Below are positions 8,641 to 19,219 of a DNA stretch of 64,000 bases, piece by piece (positions within the stretch are counted from its first letter, which is position 1; each line of letters opens with the position of its first letter). Both the position numbers and the translations under genes were made by a program. This DNA comes from Diplosphaera chodatii (lineage: Eukaryota > Chlorophyta > Trebouxiophyceae > Prasiolales > Stichococcaceae): NCBI GenBank assembly GCA_032358165.1, contig JAALGY010000034.1, forward strand, positions 930,001 through 994,000, written 5' to 3'. Below the pieces are notes generated by a model. That model saw only the letters and a program-made list of their open reading frames with translations, did not search any database and had not been told where the DNA came from.

Positions 8641-11205
8641 TTGACATTTGACATTGATTACATACTGGTGGTGGGCCATTTTGGCCTAGCCACAGGCTCT
8701 GGCGGAATAACCCAGAGCAACATGCACAACGAGTCGTGTCCGAAAACCGTTCACTCCCCGCTGACAGAATGGGTCCACTCAATCCCGGTTGGATGTACAC
8801 CCCTCCAACTCTGCACAATGATCATGACAAACCCGCAAAAAGGCTGCCAGTTGCCCGGCATCCTGCTGCATAAAGTCCGCCACTGAGGTGATGTCGCTGT
8901 CCTGAAACAGCTCAGAATGCTGCACCCTCTGATCTACTAGAGCTGGACACCCCCAGACCATGTGCGCCTCATCATCCACCACGCCGCAGCTACACCGCTG
9001 ACACAGCCGCTCTGCCCGCGGCAGACGCTGCCACCTCCCTGTCTCCACCCCCAGCATGTGACTGCCCATCCGGCACTGTGCTAACCGCCGACGACCGGTC
9101 TTGGAGGCGACTGCCTGCAAGTAGCCGGCCAGCTGGTAGTTGTCACCGTTGACAGGGCCCCTGACTCCCAGCCACTCACGCACTTTGCGCAAGTCGCTGC
9201 CATTCACAGCATCGAATGTGCGGCGCTGCAGGTGTGCACTGACAACCGAAGTGTCAATGCGCTGCGGCACGCCGTCAACGATGGGTGACATAAAGTGCAG
9301 GAACGAGCACACCTGGGCAGCCCAGCATGCTGAGCTGGTCTTGCTGCGCCCCGGCCGGTGGCCAGAGCACAGTTCTCCAGGAATGCCTGCTTGGTGAGGC
9401 GTGTGTCCGGCATCGCGACCAGCCGATTCCAGAACCGGCAGATGGCCAGCGTTGCCGTGTGTGCCACCGGGAATCGCCCAAGCTCCCCCAACACCGCCAC
9501 GTTGGGAGTGCCTGTGCGCACACCAAGAACAGACCGAAGAAACTTCCGATGGACAAGCTCACAAGTGTCCATGCCACTACCGCACAACGCCCCAGGACCC
9601 CATGTTTCGACACCATAAAGCATAACCGGACGTACTAGTGCATCGAACAAGTGCAGCTGCAGTGCTGGGTCATGCAAGCTCAGGTCATGGCAACGATGCT
9701 GCAATGCAAGTGCGGCGCGCTGGGCGGAGGCCGCTCTGCCGATGCTAGCGGCAGCAAAAGAACTACGACTAGAGATGTCAACCCCCAAATAGGTAAACGA
9801 GTCCAGCACTTCGATGGGAGCATGCATGTAGGTGAGAACCGGTGGTGCCGCAGCCTGGGCTGCGTACACCACGACCTTAGTCTTCTTCACGTTGACGGTG
9901 AGGCGCCAGCGTTTGCAGTACGACTCCAGCAGGTCGAGCTGCGCCTGCAGGCCGCGTACGGATGTGGACACCAGGTCCAGATCATCTGCATAGAAGAGGG
10001 CAGGTGCCTGCACACCACACAGGGTGGGCAGGTCCAGGTTCGCGCCGGCGGCCTCCAGCTCCGCTTGGAAATCGTCAATGTAAATCCCAAAAAGGGTTGG
10101 AGATAGTGGACATCCCTGCTTAACCCCCAGAGTGCTCTGAAATGTGTCGGACATTCCCCCCTCAAATTGCAATGCCATGGGCACATCAGCATACAGTGCC
10201 TGCACGCCCCTCAGAAACTCCCCATGCACCCCAATCCGCTGCAGCTTCTCCCAAAGCAAATCACGAGGTACAGTGTCGTATGCTTTCTTGAAATCGACAA
10301 AGCAAGAGTACAGAGGCTGCTTATCTGCCTTGGCCTTCTCGATGAGGGTGCGAACGACGAAGGTCTGATCGGTGGTGCGGTGGTCCTTGCGGAAGCCCGC
10401 CTGTCCGCGTGCGCGCAGCTGGTGCTGCTCGGTCCACCTCATAAGCTTTTCGTTAAGCATGCAAGCATACAGCTTTGCCAATAAAGAGCCAACAGCAATG
10501 CCACGGTAATTACCCGGATCGGATGTGTCGCCCCCCTTGTGAATCGGCGTGATGCCGCACAGAGCCCAGCCCCTTGGCAACGCTGCCACCCTTTGACAAG
10601 CGTTGAAAACAGATGCAAGACAAGGTGCAAGCTGCGCCGCTGCAACAGATAAAGCATCCAGTTTGAGCAGGCCCACCGTTGCTTTGCCTCCGCGCAGGGC
10701 TCCTATAGCCTGTTGCACGGCGCCGGCTGTGAAGGGCGAGTTGAGCTCGCTCCCGTCGGCAAAAGGTGGCGCAGCACCACTACCCGAGGTACCTGCAGTG
10801 CTTGATGAAACTGTGGGGGCATCCAGCAGTTTCCGGAAGGAGTCAAGCATCACATCATCTGCTATGGGACACGCCCGCTTCTTAGCAGGTTTGAACTTTT
10901 GCCAGAGCTTTTTGGAGTTGGTTGATCGAGCCAGTTCAGTGAGGGCAATAGCCTGACTGCGGGTCCACTGGCGCTGGGTGCGGCGTAGCAGGTGCTGGTA
11001 CTGCTGGCGGAGCGCGCGAGCAGCCGGTGACTGCGGGTCGCGCCGCGCGGCTTGCCGCGCTGCGCGGCGTCCGCGGGCCAGGTCAGCATCCCACCAGCGA
11101 GGCACAGCGTTGCGGTCCCGCCGCCGCCCCTTGGCGGCCGGCGCTGTTGCAGCCACCTCAGCCTGCGTGGTCTCAATGAGCTGATCGAACTGCATGCCCA
11201 CAGCA
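8641..11205 (-). pseudogene. LINE-A, longest copy: reverse transcriptase and zinc finger
   Basis: This 2.56-kb copy holds the best RT in the window. On the minus strand it has a basic linker (RRDRNAVPRWWDADLARGRR), then RT motifs in order: GFRKDHRTTDQTFVVRTLI, FVDFKKAYDTVPRDLLW (first catalytic Asp), GVKQGCPLSPTLFGIYID, and YADDLDLVS (catalytic Asp pair, about 9,975-9,995). A thumb region and C-terminal zinc finger CQRCSCGVVDDEAHMVWGC follow. At 9,357-9,359 one G is missing relative to 11,915 (CCGGCCGG against CCGGCCGGG), which shifts the frame before the zinc finger. The 5' end stops at 11,205 without the endonuclease. An open frame continues to 11,243, but its first residues (MAHHQYVINV) come from the neighbouring LINE-A tail. 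It is therefore a truncated, frameshifted ORF2, though the defect is a single base. Confidence 0.9.
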
Positions 11206-12479
11206 TTGACATTGACATTGATTACATACTGGTGGTGGGCCATTTTGGCCTAGCCACAGGCTCTGGCGGAATAACCCAGAGCAACATGCACAACGAGTCG
11301 TGTCCGAAACCGTTCACTCCCCGCTGACAGAATGGGTCCACTCAATCCCGGTTGGATGTACACCCCTCCAACTCTGCACAATGATCATGACAAACCCGCA
11401 ACAAGGCTGCCAGTTGCCCGGCATCCTGCTGCATAAAGTCCGCCATTGAGGTGATGTCGCTGTCCTGAAACAGCTCAGAATGCTGCACCCTCTGATCTAC
11501 TAGAGCTGGACACCCCCAGACCATGTGCGCCTCATCATCCACCACGCCGCAGCTACACCGCTGACACAGCCGCTCTGCCCGCGGCAGACGCTGCCACCTC
11601 CCTGTCTCCACCCCCAGCATGTGACTGCCCATCCGGAACTGTGCTAACCGCCGACGACCGGTCTTGGAGGCGACTGCCTGCAAGTAGCCGGCCAGCTGGT
11701 AGTTGTCACCGTTGACAGGGCCCCTGACTCCCAGCCACTCACGCACTTTGCGCAAGTCGCTGCCATTCACAGCATCGAATGTGCGGCGCTGCAGGTGTGC
11801 ACTGACAACCGAAGTGTCAATGCGCTGCGGCACGCCGTCAACGATGGGTGACATAAAGTGCAGGAACGAGCACACCTGGGCAGCCCAGCATGCTGAGCTG
11901 GTCTTGCTGCGCCCCGGCCGGGTGGCCAGAGCACAGTTCTCCAGGAATGCCTGCTTGGTGAGGCGTGTGTCCGGCATCGCGACCAGCCGATTCCAGAACC
12001 GGCAGATGGCCAGCGTTGCCGTGTGTGCCACCGGGAATCGCCCAAGCTCCCCCAACACCGCCACGTTGGGAGTGCCTGTGCGCACACCAAGAACAGACCG
12101 AAGAAACTTCCGATGGACAAGCTCACAAGTGTCCATGCCACTACCGCACAACGCCCCAGGACCCCATGTTTCGACACCATAAAGCATAACCGGACGTACT
12201 AGTGCATCGAACAAGTGCAGCTGCAGTGCTGGGTCATGCAAGCTCAGGTCATGGCAACGATGCTGCAATGCAAGTGCGGCGCGCTGGGCGGAGGCCGCTC
12301 TGCCGATGCTAGCGGCAGCAAAAGAACTACGACTAGAGATGTCAACCCCCAAATAGGTAAACGAGTCCAGCACTTCGATGGGAGCATGCATGTAGGTGAG
12401 AACCGGTGGTGCCGCAGCCTGGGCTGCGTACACCACGACCTTAGTCTTGTTCACGTTGACGGTGAGGCGCCAGCGTTTG
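11206..12479 (-). pseudogene. LINE-A copy: RT C-terminus and zinc finger in one frame
   Basis: From the tail (11,206-11,233) to codons just after the YADD motif. The 383-residue frame runs uninterrupted from the RT thumb (FTYLGVDISSRSSFAAASIG) through MSPIVDGVPQRIDTSVVSAH to the zinc finger and stop at 11,342, so it shows the undamaged C-terminal half. A 14-bp filler (12,480-12,493) with GTCAAT repeats separates it from the inverted copy that follows. Confidence 0.88.
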
Positions 12480-12493
12480 TCGTCAATCGTCAA

Positions 12494-14001
12494 TGGGGGT
12501 TGACATCTCCAGTCGCAGTTCTTTTGCTGCCGCTAGCATCGGCAGAGCGGCCTCCGCCCAGCGCGCCGCACTTGCATTGCAGCATCGTTACCATGACCTA
12601 AGCTTGCATGACCCAGCACTGCAGCTGCACTTGTTCGATGCACTAGTACGTCCTGTTGACATTGACATTGATTACATACTGGTGGTGGGCCATTTTGGCC
12701 TAGCCACAGGCTCTGGCGGAATAACCCAGAGCAACATGCACAACGAGTCGTGTCCGAAACCGTTCACTCCCCGCTGACAGAATGGGTCCACTCAATCCCG
12801 GTTGGATGTACACCCCTCCAACTCTGCACAATGATCATGACAAACCCGCAAAAAGGCTGCCAGTTGCCCGGCATCCTGCTGCATAAAGTCCGCCATTGAG
12901 GTGATGTCGCTGTCCTGAAACAGCTCAGAATGCTGCACCCTCTGATCTACTAGAGCTGGACACCCCCAGACCATGTGCGCCTCATCATCCACCACGCCGC
13001 AGCTACACCGCTGACACAGCCTGTTATGCTTTATGGTGTCGAAACATGGGGTCCTGGGGCGTTGTGCGGTAGTGGCATGGACACTTGTGAGCTTGTCCAT
13101 CGGAAGTTTCTTCGGTCTTTTCTTGGTGTGCACACGGGCACTCCCAACGTGGCGGTGTTGGGGGAGCTTGGGCGATTCCCGGTGGCACACACGGCAACGC
13201 TGGCCATCTGCCGGTTCTGGAATCGGCTGGTCGCGATGCCGGACACACGCATCACCAAGCAGGCATTCCTGGAAAACTGTGCTCTGGCCACCGGCCGGGG
13301 CGCAGCAAGACCAGCTCAGCATGCTGGGCTGCCCAGGTGTGCTCGGTCCTGCACTTCATGTCACCCATCGTTGACGGCGTGCCGCAGCGCATTGGCACTT
13401 CGGTTGTCAGTGCACACCTGCAGCGCCGCACATTCGATGCTGTGAATGGCAGCGACTTGCGCAAAGTGCGTGAGTGGCTGGGAGTCAGGGGCCCTGTGAA
13501 GGGTGACAACTTACACTGGCCGGCTACTTGCAGGCAGTCGCCTCCAAGACCGGTCGTCGGCGGTTAGCACAGTTCCGGATGGGCAGTCACATGCTCGGGG
13601 TGGAAACAGGGAGGTGGCAGCGTCTGCTGCGGGCAGAGCGGCTGTGTCAGCGGTGTAGCTGCGGCGTGGTGGATGATGAGGCGCACATGGTCTGGGGGTG
13701 TCCAGCTCTAGTAGATCAGAGGGTGCAGCATTCTGAGCTGTTTCAGGACAGCGACATCACCTCAGTGGCGGACTTTATGCAGCAAGATGCCGGGCAACTG
13801 GCAGCCTTTTTGCGGGTTTGTCATGATCATTGTGCAGAGTTGGAGGGGTGTACATCCAACCGGGATTGAGTGGAACCATCCTGTCAGCGGGGAGTGAACG
13901 GTTTCGGACACGACTCGTTGTGCATGTTGCTCTGGGTTATTTCCGTCAGAGCCTGTGGCTAGGCCAAAATGGCCCACCACCAGTATGTAATCAATGTCAA
14001 G
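12494..14001 (+). pseudogene. LINE-A copy on the plus strand, split by a minus-strand LINE-A
   Basis: Begins in the RT thumb (GVDISSRSSFAAA), resumes at 13,020 after the insert (PVMLYGVETWGPGALCGSGM), and ends with zinc finger, 3' untranslated region and TCAATGTCAA tail at about 14,001. With the copy at 11,206-12,479 it forms a large inverted repeat of LINE-A sequence. Frame breaks are present near 13,300 and 13,520. Confidence 0.85.
12658..13019 (-). mobile_element. LINE-A 3' end inside LINE-A, CCTGTT target duplication
   Basis: Minus-strand 362-bp copy. The 6-bp duplication CCTGTT is at 12,652-12,657 and 13,020-13,025; the empty site is the complement of 4,548-4,560. Confidence 0.9.
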
Positions 14002-14112
14002 TGAACCCGGTGCGCATCGACTGGACGGCGGCAGTGGAGGGTGGCGGCGGCGATAGATGTAGCTGAGGGTGTGGGGCCACCATGGTGGACAGCACAGTGG
14101 GCACAGCACAGT

Positions 14113-14145
14113 GTAAAAAACAAACAAACAAACAAACAAACAAAA
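14113..14145 (+). mobile_element. Element C tail only, about 33 bp
   Basis: TAAAAAACAAAC followed by (AAAC)n, inserted in LINE-B between duplicated copies of GCACAGTG. LINE-B copy 1 (about 5,365-5,385) shows the empty site. Confidence 0.85.
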
Positions 14146-14718
14146 GACGGCACAGTGGGCGTCCCAGGCCTTCTGTAGGTAAGTGATCCGAAGCCGGGTC
14201 CACAGCTCAAGGTCCAGGCGGCTAGGGTGCCAGGCAGTGGGGTCGCCGGCGATGATGACGTCAGGAGTGGTTGGGGGTGTGTGGCCGCCGTCGATGGCAG
14301 CCCACAAGTCGCAGAGCCACTGGAGGGCAGGGCGTGTGAGAGCGGGCAGTGGAGGAGGACGTGGGTGGTATTGGCGACGGTGGTGGGCTGCAGGGTGGCG
14401 GGGTTGTTGACGAGCGGGGTACGGCAAGCCGGCCAGCGGCAGCAGGCCCTCTGCATGGGGGTGTCACCTGACATGTCGACAGCGGCGTGCTTATAGCGGC
14501 AGTAGGTGAGGAAGGATGGTGTGCGGAGTTGACAGTGGAGGGCTCGCCAGGCGACGGCGACATCGGCCTTGCGGATGTCGGTGCCGCAGAGCTGTTCCCA
14601 GCAGCGGCGGTACTTGGAGGCGACGGCAGGGGTGGTGTTGTCCTGAGGAGGATGGCGTTGTTGGTGGGACCGGCGAGCGTGTGCTTGGGGCCGCTGCTGT
14701 GGGTGGCGGGCTCGTGTC

Positions 14719-15012
14719 GGAATGGATAGCGGTAAGGGAAGTGCAAATAGCGATGGAAAAGGACCTTTGACCGGAAGGCTGTTTGTGTATTGCGTTTTTC
14801 AACGACTTATATACACAAACCATGGAGGGCAGATTGCCGAAGCAACCACTTGCATAGGGTGGGGTGGGTTGGTCCCACACGGAACTAGACCCGAAACTTC
14901 CGCCACCGCCAGGGATCGAACCCGGTCCCTGAACGGTGTCCAATGTGTGTGTCGATGTGTCGATGTGTGTCGATGTGTGTGTCCAATGTGTGTCGAACCC
15001 GGTCCCTGAACG
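14719..15012 (-). mobile_element. SINE with satellite-like expansion at its 5' end
   Basis: Full-length reverse SINE followed by repeats of GTGTGTCGAT (about 14,941-14,997) and then a second short SINE 5' end with B box (about 14,996-15,012). Duplication GTGTC at 14,714-14,718 and 15,013-15,017. Confidence 0.8.
14941..14997. repeat. Short GTGTGTCGAT-type tandem repeat
   Basis: Imperfect tandem units of GTGTGTC and GATGTGTC lying exactly between two SINE 5' ends, absent from all other SINE copies. Confidence 0.75.
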
Positions 15013-15452
15013 GTGTCGCCATAGCGTGCACGCTTGTTTGGGGCCCTGTGATGGCGATGAAGCATGCGAGACGGTGCGGGGCTGCTGTTGGCGAGGGCGA
15101 GTCAAGGCGTGGGGAACTAGTCGTGGGCTGGTCGGCAGGGGGTGGAGTCCGGCTGAGTCGGCTGGGTGGGCGTCGGAGAAGTGGAGTGGGGTGCAGCAGC
15201 TGCTGTTACTGCCAGTGGTGCCTGCGGGGAGGTGCGTGTAACCCAGTCTGGGTGGTCGATGTGGTCCCGCTGAGCCGTGCGGTGCCGTTGGGCCTCGGTG
15301 ATGACGGCATGGTCGGCGGCCTTCAACGCGGGCGTAGCCTGGGGCGAACCAGCGACTGATGGCTGTGGGCTGCGTGGTGGGAAAGGTGATGCGGCCTTGC
15401 TGGAGAAGCTCCGCCTCCAGAAGGTGCGCCGTTCCAAGGGAGACCTCGTACT

Positions 15453-15658
15453 GACATTTGACATTGATTACATACTGGTGGTGGGCTATTTTGGCCTAGC
15501 CACAGGCTCTGGCGGAATAACCCAGAGCAACATGCACAACGAGTCGTGTCCGAAACCGTTCACTCCCCGCTGACAGGATGGTTCCACTCAAGCCCGGTTG
15601 GATGTACACCCCTCCAACTCTGCACAATGATCATGACAAACCCGCAAAAAGGCTGCCA
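15453..15658 (-). mobile_element. LINE-A 3' end, 206 bp, GTACT target duplication
   Basis: Inserted in LINE-B copy 2. Duplication GTACT at 15,448-15,452 and 15,659-15,663; the empty site is at about 6,868-6,872. Confidence 0.9.
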
Positions 15659-15741
15659 GTACTCCATGAGGTTGCGGTCTTCTTCGCCGTAGCCGTAGAT
15701 GTCGGGGGCGATGGTGAGATCGGCGAGGTCGGCAAGGAAGT

Positions 15742-15976
15742 GGAATGGAATGGATAGCGGTAAGGGAAGTGCAAATAGCGATGGAAAAGGACCTTTGACC
15801 GGAAGGCTGTTTGTGTATTGCGTTTTTCAACGACTTATATACACAAACCATGGAGGGCAGATTGCCGAAGCAACCACTTGCATAGGGTGGGGTGGGTTGG
15901 TCCCACACGGAACTAGACCCGAAACTTCCGCCACCGCCAGGGATCGAACCCGGTCCCTGAACGGTGTCCAATGAAT
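15742..15976 (-). mobile_element. Full-length SINE, GAAGT target duplication
   Basis: Reverse SINE with GGAATGGAATGG tail. Duplication GAAGT at 15,737-15,741 and 15,977-15,981; the empty site is at about 6,938-6,945. Confidence 0.9.
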
Positions 15977-16376
15977 GAAGTAGGGGCGATCCATCTTCTT
16001 GTGAGCGGGCACGTCACTGTCGTTGCCGTCAGCCGATGGCGCTGTGTCAGCGATGGTGCAGCGTGTGGGAGGTGACCACATGACGATATGGCAGGGTTGC
16101 CAGGGGGGCTGGGCGTCAGGGGGTGAGGCAGCGTCGTCATGGGCAGCGAGGCTGTGGTCGAGGCGCACGCGGTAGAGTCGACCATCGCCCTGGCGGCGCA
16201 CGAAGCGGTGGGCAGAGTCAACCTCCCACTGTTCCGAGACGTCGACAGACGGAGGAGGCCCTGTGCCTGGGGCATCAGACGGGTGCGGGGGCGGCGGGTG
16301 ATTTGGCGGGAGCCAGACACCAGCCGCACGCAGGCACACTTCCCACGCTGGGGGTTGTGGTGGCCGTGGCGCATGG

Positions 16377-16668
16377 ATAGCGGTAAGGGAAGTGCAAATG
16401 GATAGCGGTAAGGGAAGTGCAAATAGCGATGGAAAAGGACCTTTGACCGGAAGGCTGTTTGTGTATTGCGTTTTTCAACGACTTATATACACAAACCATG
16501 GAGGGCAGATTGCCGAAGCAACCACTTGCATAGGGTGGGGTGGGTTGGTCCCACACGGAACTAGACCCGAAACTTCCGCCACCGCCAGGGATCGAACCCG
16601 GTCCCTGAACGGTGTCCAATGAATGGATAGCGGTAAGGGAAGTGCAAATAGCGATGGAAAAGGACCTT
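16377..16668 (-). mobile_element. SINE dimer-like insertion, CGCATGG target duplication (left crossover SINE)
   Basis: Contains one full reverse SINE plus partial copies of the 3' end at both sides. Duplication CGCATGG at 16,370-16,376 and 16,669-16,675. This SINE is the left crossover partner of the 2,551-bp tandem duplication. Confidence 0.85.
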
Positions 16669-17074
16669 CGCATGGTGTGGGGCAAGGGCCAAGGCTGTGG
16701 TGGAGGGCGTGACGTCCGGCTGCTGAAGTGGGGTAGGCGGCAGAGGCGGGGGTGGCGGCAGAGGTGGGGATGGCGGAAGCACTTGCCTTAGTGGGGAGGC
16801 GTGTGTACGAGGCGGACTGCGGTTGCGACGTCGGCTGCGGGTGGCAGCGGCGGTGGTGATGGCAGTGCTGGCTGCGCTGGAGGAGGTCGTTGAGTGACCG
16901 GCTGTGGTGATTGGTGGCGGAGGGTCGGGCCTGGCAGCCGCCTGGGATGCCAGTGCGTCTCTGATCAGCTGCAGGCTGTACATGGCGATGCGCTGCCCAA
17001 GTGGTGCATCCAGGCCGAGGAGGTGCTCCTGGTGGTGGGCGGCGATGTGGGCGTGGGCGTCCAGGTGGTACGTG

Positions 17075-17104
17075 GAATGGAATGGATAGCGGTAAGGGAA
17101 GTGC
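17075..17104 (-). mobile_element. SINE stub, about 30 bp
   Basis: Only the last bases of the SINE (GAATGGAATGGATAGCGG and a few more) with ACGTG duplicated at 17,070-17,074 and 17,105-17,109. It is repeated in the second tandem unit at 19,626-19,655. Confidence 0.85.
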
Positions 17105-17710
17105 ACGTGTGTCGGATGATGTCCAGTGTAATGGGGACAGGTTGTCGTGCGAGCACTGCTCTGAGTGCCTGCACATGCTGAACGAAGGCTGGCGGGCGGG
17201 GGAAGGCGTGGGCGTCAGGGCGGGCGGCGAGTGGCATGCGGACGGCGTCGAGGATGAGAGGCATGTGCAGCCAGGAGTTGGTGGGGCGACGGCAGCCTGG
17301 CAATGTGGCGTGGTCGTGGACGACGCAATCAGGCACAACGGAGGGGAGGCGGCGGCGTTGCGGTGGGGGCCAGGTGGTAGGGGGGCGGGCTGCTCGCCGT
17401 CGGTGACCAGTGAGCTGTGAAGTCGGCGGAGTGGGCCGAAGTGCGAGGGTCAGTGGAGGATCGTTCGGGCGAGCTGGCGGCGGCAGTGGGGTGCTCGCCA
17501 AAGGTGCTGCGGCTGGGGCTTTTCTGTGGCGGGAGCGGGCTCAGGTGGGCTGGTCGTTGTGGGTGGCGTTGCCGCTGAAGGGTTCTGGAGGGCGTGTGCC
17601 CGGCTGGCGAGGTGTACGGAGTGCGGCTGGTGGCACTGGCAGCGGAACGCTGCGAGCCGACTGTCGAGGCGGCAGTGGGGCGACGGGAAGGGCTGTCATG
17701 TCCGCCTGGT

Positions 17711-17935
17711 CCATTCATTGGACACCGTTCAGGGACCGGGTTCGATCCCTGGCGGTGGCGGAAGTTTCGGGTCTAGTTCCGTGTGGGACCAACCCACCCC
17801 ACCCTATGCAAGTGGTTGCTTCGGCAATCTGCCCTCCATGGTTTGTGTATATAAGTCGTTGAAAAACGCAATACACAAACAGCCTTCCGGTCAAAGGTCC
17901 TTTTCCATCGCTATTTGCACTTCCCTTACCGCTAT
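17711..17935 (+). mobile_element. Reference full-length SINE, 225 bp
   Basis: Cleanest copy, flanked by CCTGGT at 17,705-17,710 and 17,936-17,941. It begins CCATTCATTGGACACCG. A polymerase III type B box, GGTTCGATCCC, lies at 17,739-17,749 within a T-arm-like hairpin (CCGGG/CCTGG). No convincing A box fits in the 28 bp before it. A TATATAA-like motif follows at about 17,848. The 3' end is CCGCTATCC, with CCATT repeats in other copies. The repeated 5' end at the same base in seven or more copies shows that this is the family's true start. Confidence 0.85.
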
Positions 17936-18708
17936 CCTGGTTGGTGTTCGCCTCGAGCACTAGCCGCATGGTGGCATCAAGGGAGGCACGGATGACGGCA
18001 GGGTCCCCACGTGCGACGGCAGCGAACTGCGGTTCGCCCTCGATGGCTGCCCGCAAGTCGCCAAGGGACCAGAGGCCAAGGGATGCAGCTCCGATGAGGT
18101 CGGCGTCGTGGGCGATAGGGTCAGCGATGGCCCGCTGGCTGAAGAACAAGCGATCTCGCATGATGAGGCGGTGCGTACGCTGCTGCTCAGGGTCCAGGTT
18201 GCGCCCAATCCCGATGCGGTGAGCAGCCACGACACCATCGCGCAGGCGTGGTGGGAGCGATGGCACAGTGGCGATGTCGAGAGTGGATGCCATGATGGCA
18301 GGTCCGAGGCCCCAGCGGTGAAGGGCCCGGGCCGGCGCGTCAGTGTGGGAGATGGAGGATGCCGGAGCCCGCATGAGGTGGAAGCCGTGAATGGACTTCC
18401 AAACCGCTGGCGGCGGCTGGAACAGGCGGAATGCTCGCTTCGCTGCAAGTGCGGTGGCGAAGAGCTCAAGGGCGGGGGCGCCAGCGCCACCAGCTTGTCG
18501 GGAGAGGCCGCACACCTGTCGCTTCGGGTTGCAGTTGGCGGAGAGGGGGTCGGTGTTGTAGCGATTGCGACTGATGTAGCCGTAGACGAGGGTGCTGAGC
18601 TTCGCCAGTTGGGTGGCTGTCAGGGAGTCGAAGCTGAGGAGGTGCACCAGCTGCGACTGCAGGTTCTGCTTGCCGACATACGCCCGTCCAAAGAAGGAGA
18701 TGGCGTGC

Positions 18709-18944
18709 TTTTTTTTGTTTGTTTGTTTGTTTGTTTTTTACAAAGGGCGTCCAGACCAGAACCAAGCTCAAGAACAAGGCTCTGCGGCACAATGCGGCTT
18801 CTCACGTGTGAACGTGAGGGCGGCTGAGTATGACATCAAAACGTCATGTTCGAAATATGTCGATGGAGGACACTGAAACCACAAGGGAATGCAGGGCCCA
18901 TGAGACCAGCGAAAGGCAAGAGTCCCGATGATGAAGGCTACTTA
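18709..18944 (-). mobile_element. Element C, first tandem unit
   Basis: Tail of T8 and TTTG units at 18,709-18,738, the CTCACG/CGTGAG hairpin at about 18,801-18,818, then the block with CAGGGCCCATGAGACC. It lies upstream (minus-strand sense) of the truncated LINE-B and is interrupted by the SINE at 18,945. Confidence 0.75.
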
Positions 18945-19219
18945 TGGAATGGATAGCGGTAAGGGAAGTGCAAATAGCGATGGAAAAGGACCTTTGACCG
19001 GAAGGCTGTTTGTGTATTGCGTTTTTCAACGACTTATATACACAAACCATGGAGGGCAGATTGCCGAAGCAACCACTTGCATAGGGTGGGGTGGGTTGGT
19101 CCCACACGGAACTAGACCCGAAACTTCCGCCACCGCCAGGGATCGAACCCGGTCCCTGAACGGTGTCCAATGAATGGATAGCGGTAAGGGAAGTGCAAAT
19201 AGCGATGGAAAAGGACCTT
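18945..19219 (-). mobile_element. Hybrid SINE at the tandem duplication junction
   Basis: Its left neighbour matches that of the SINE at 21,735 and its right neighbour matches that of the SINE at 16,377, so it is the crossover product. Confidence 0.88.

Larger units (their letters stand above)
14002..18708 (-). pseudogene. LINE-B copy 2, RT thumb to near the 3' end
   Basis: The longest LINE-B, about 3.4 kb after removing inserts. On the minus strand it starts with AISFFGRAYVGKQNLQSQLV and APALELFATALAAKRAFRLF, typical of the thumb/connection region after the RT palm in algal and plant LINEs. It continues through MASTLDIATVPSLPPRLRDG, a Pro/Ser-rich stretch (about 17,330-17,700), the HLDAHAHIAAHHQEHL block, the SEQWEVDSAHRFVRRQ block and the Cys/His end (CCRWPAC, TTHVLLHCPL at about 14,335-14,460). 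The RT palm and anything upstream are missing. The coding frame is broken by eight inserts. Function is inferred from position and motif order. Confidence 0.75.

Noticed and set aside
9204..11243. Reading the 679-residue frame as a complete LINE protein
   Set aside because: Its first dozen residues are encoded by the tail of the neighbouring LINE-A, and its last 50 are out of frame after the missing G at 9,357. Only the middle is native.
17739..17749. A tRNA gene
   Set aside because: The B box and T-arm-like hairpin are present, but there is no acceptor stem, D arm or A box, and the sequence recurs as a dispersed SINE with target duplications.
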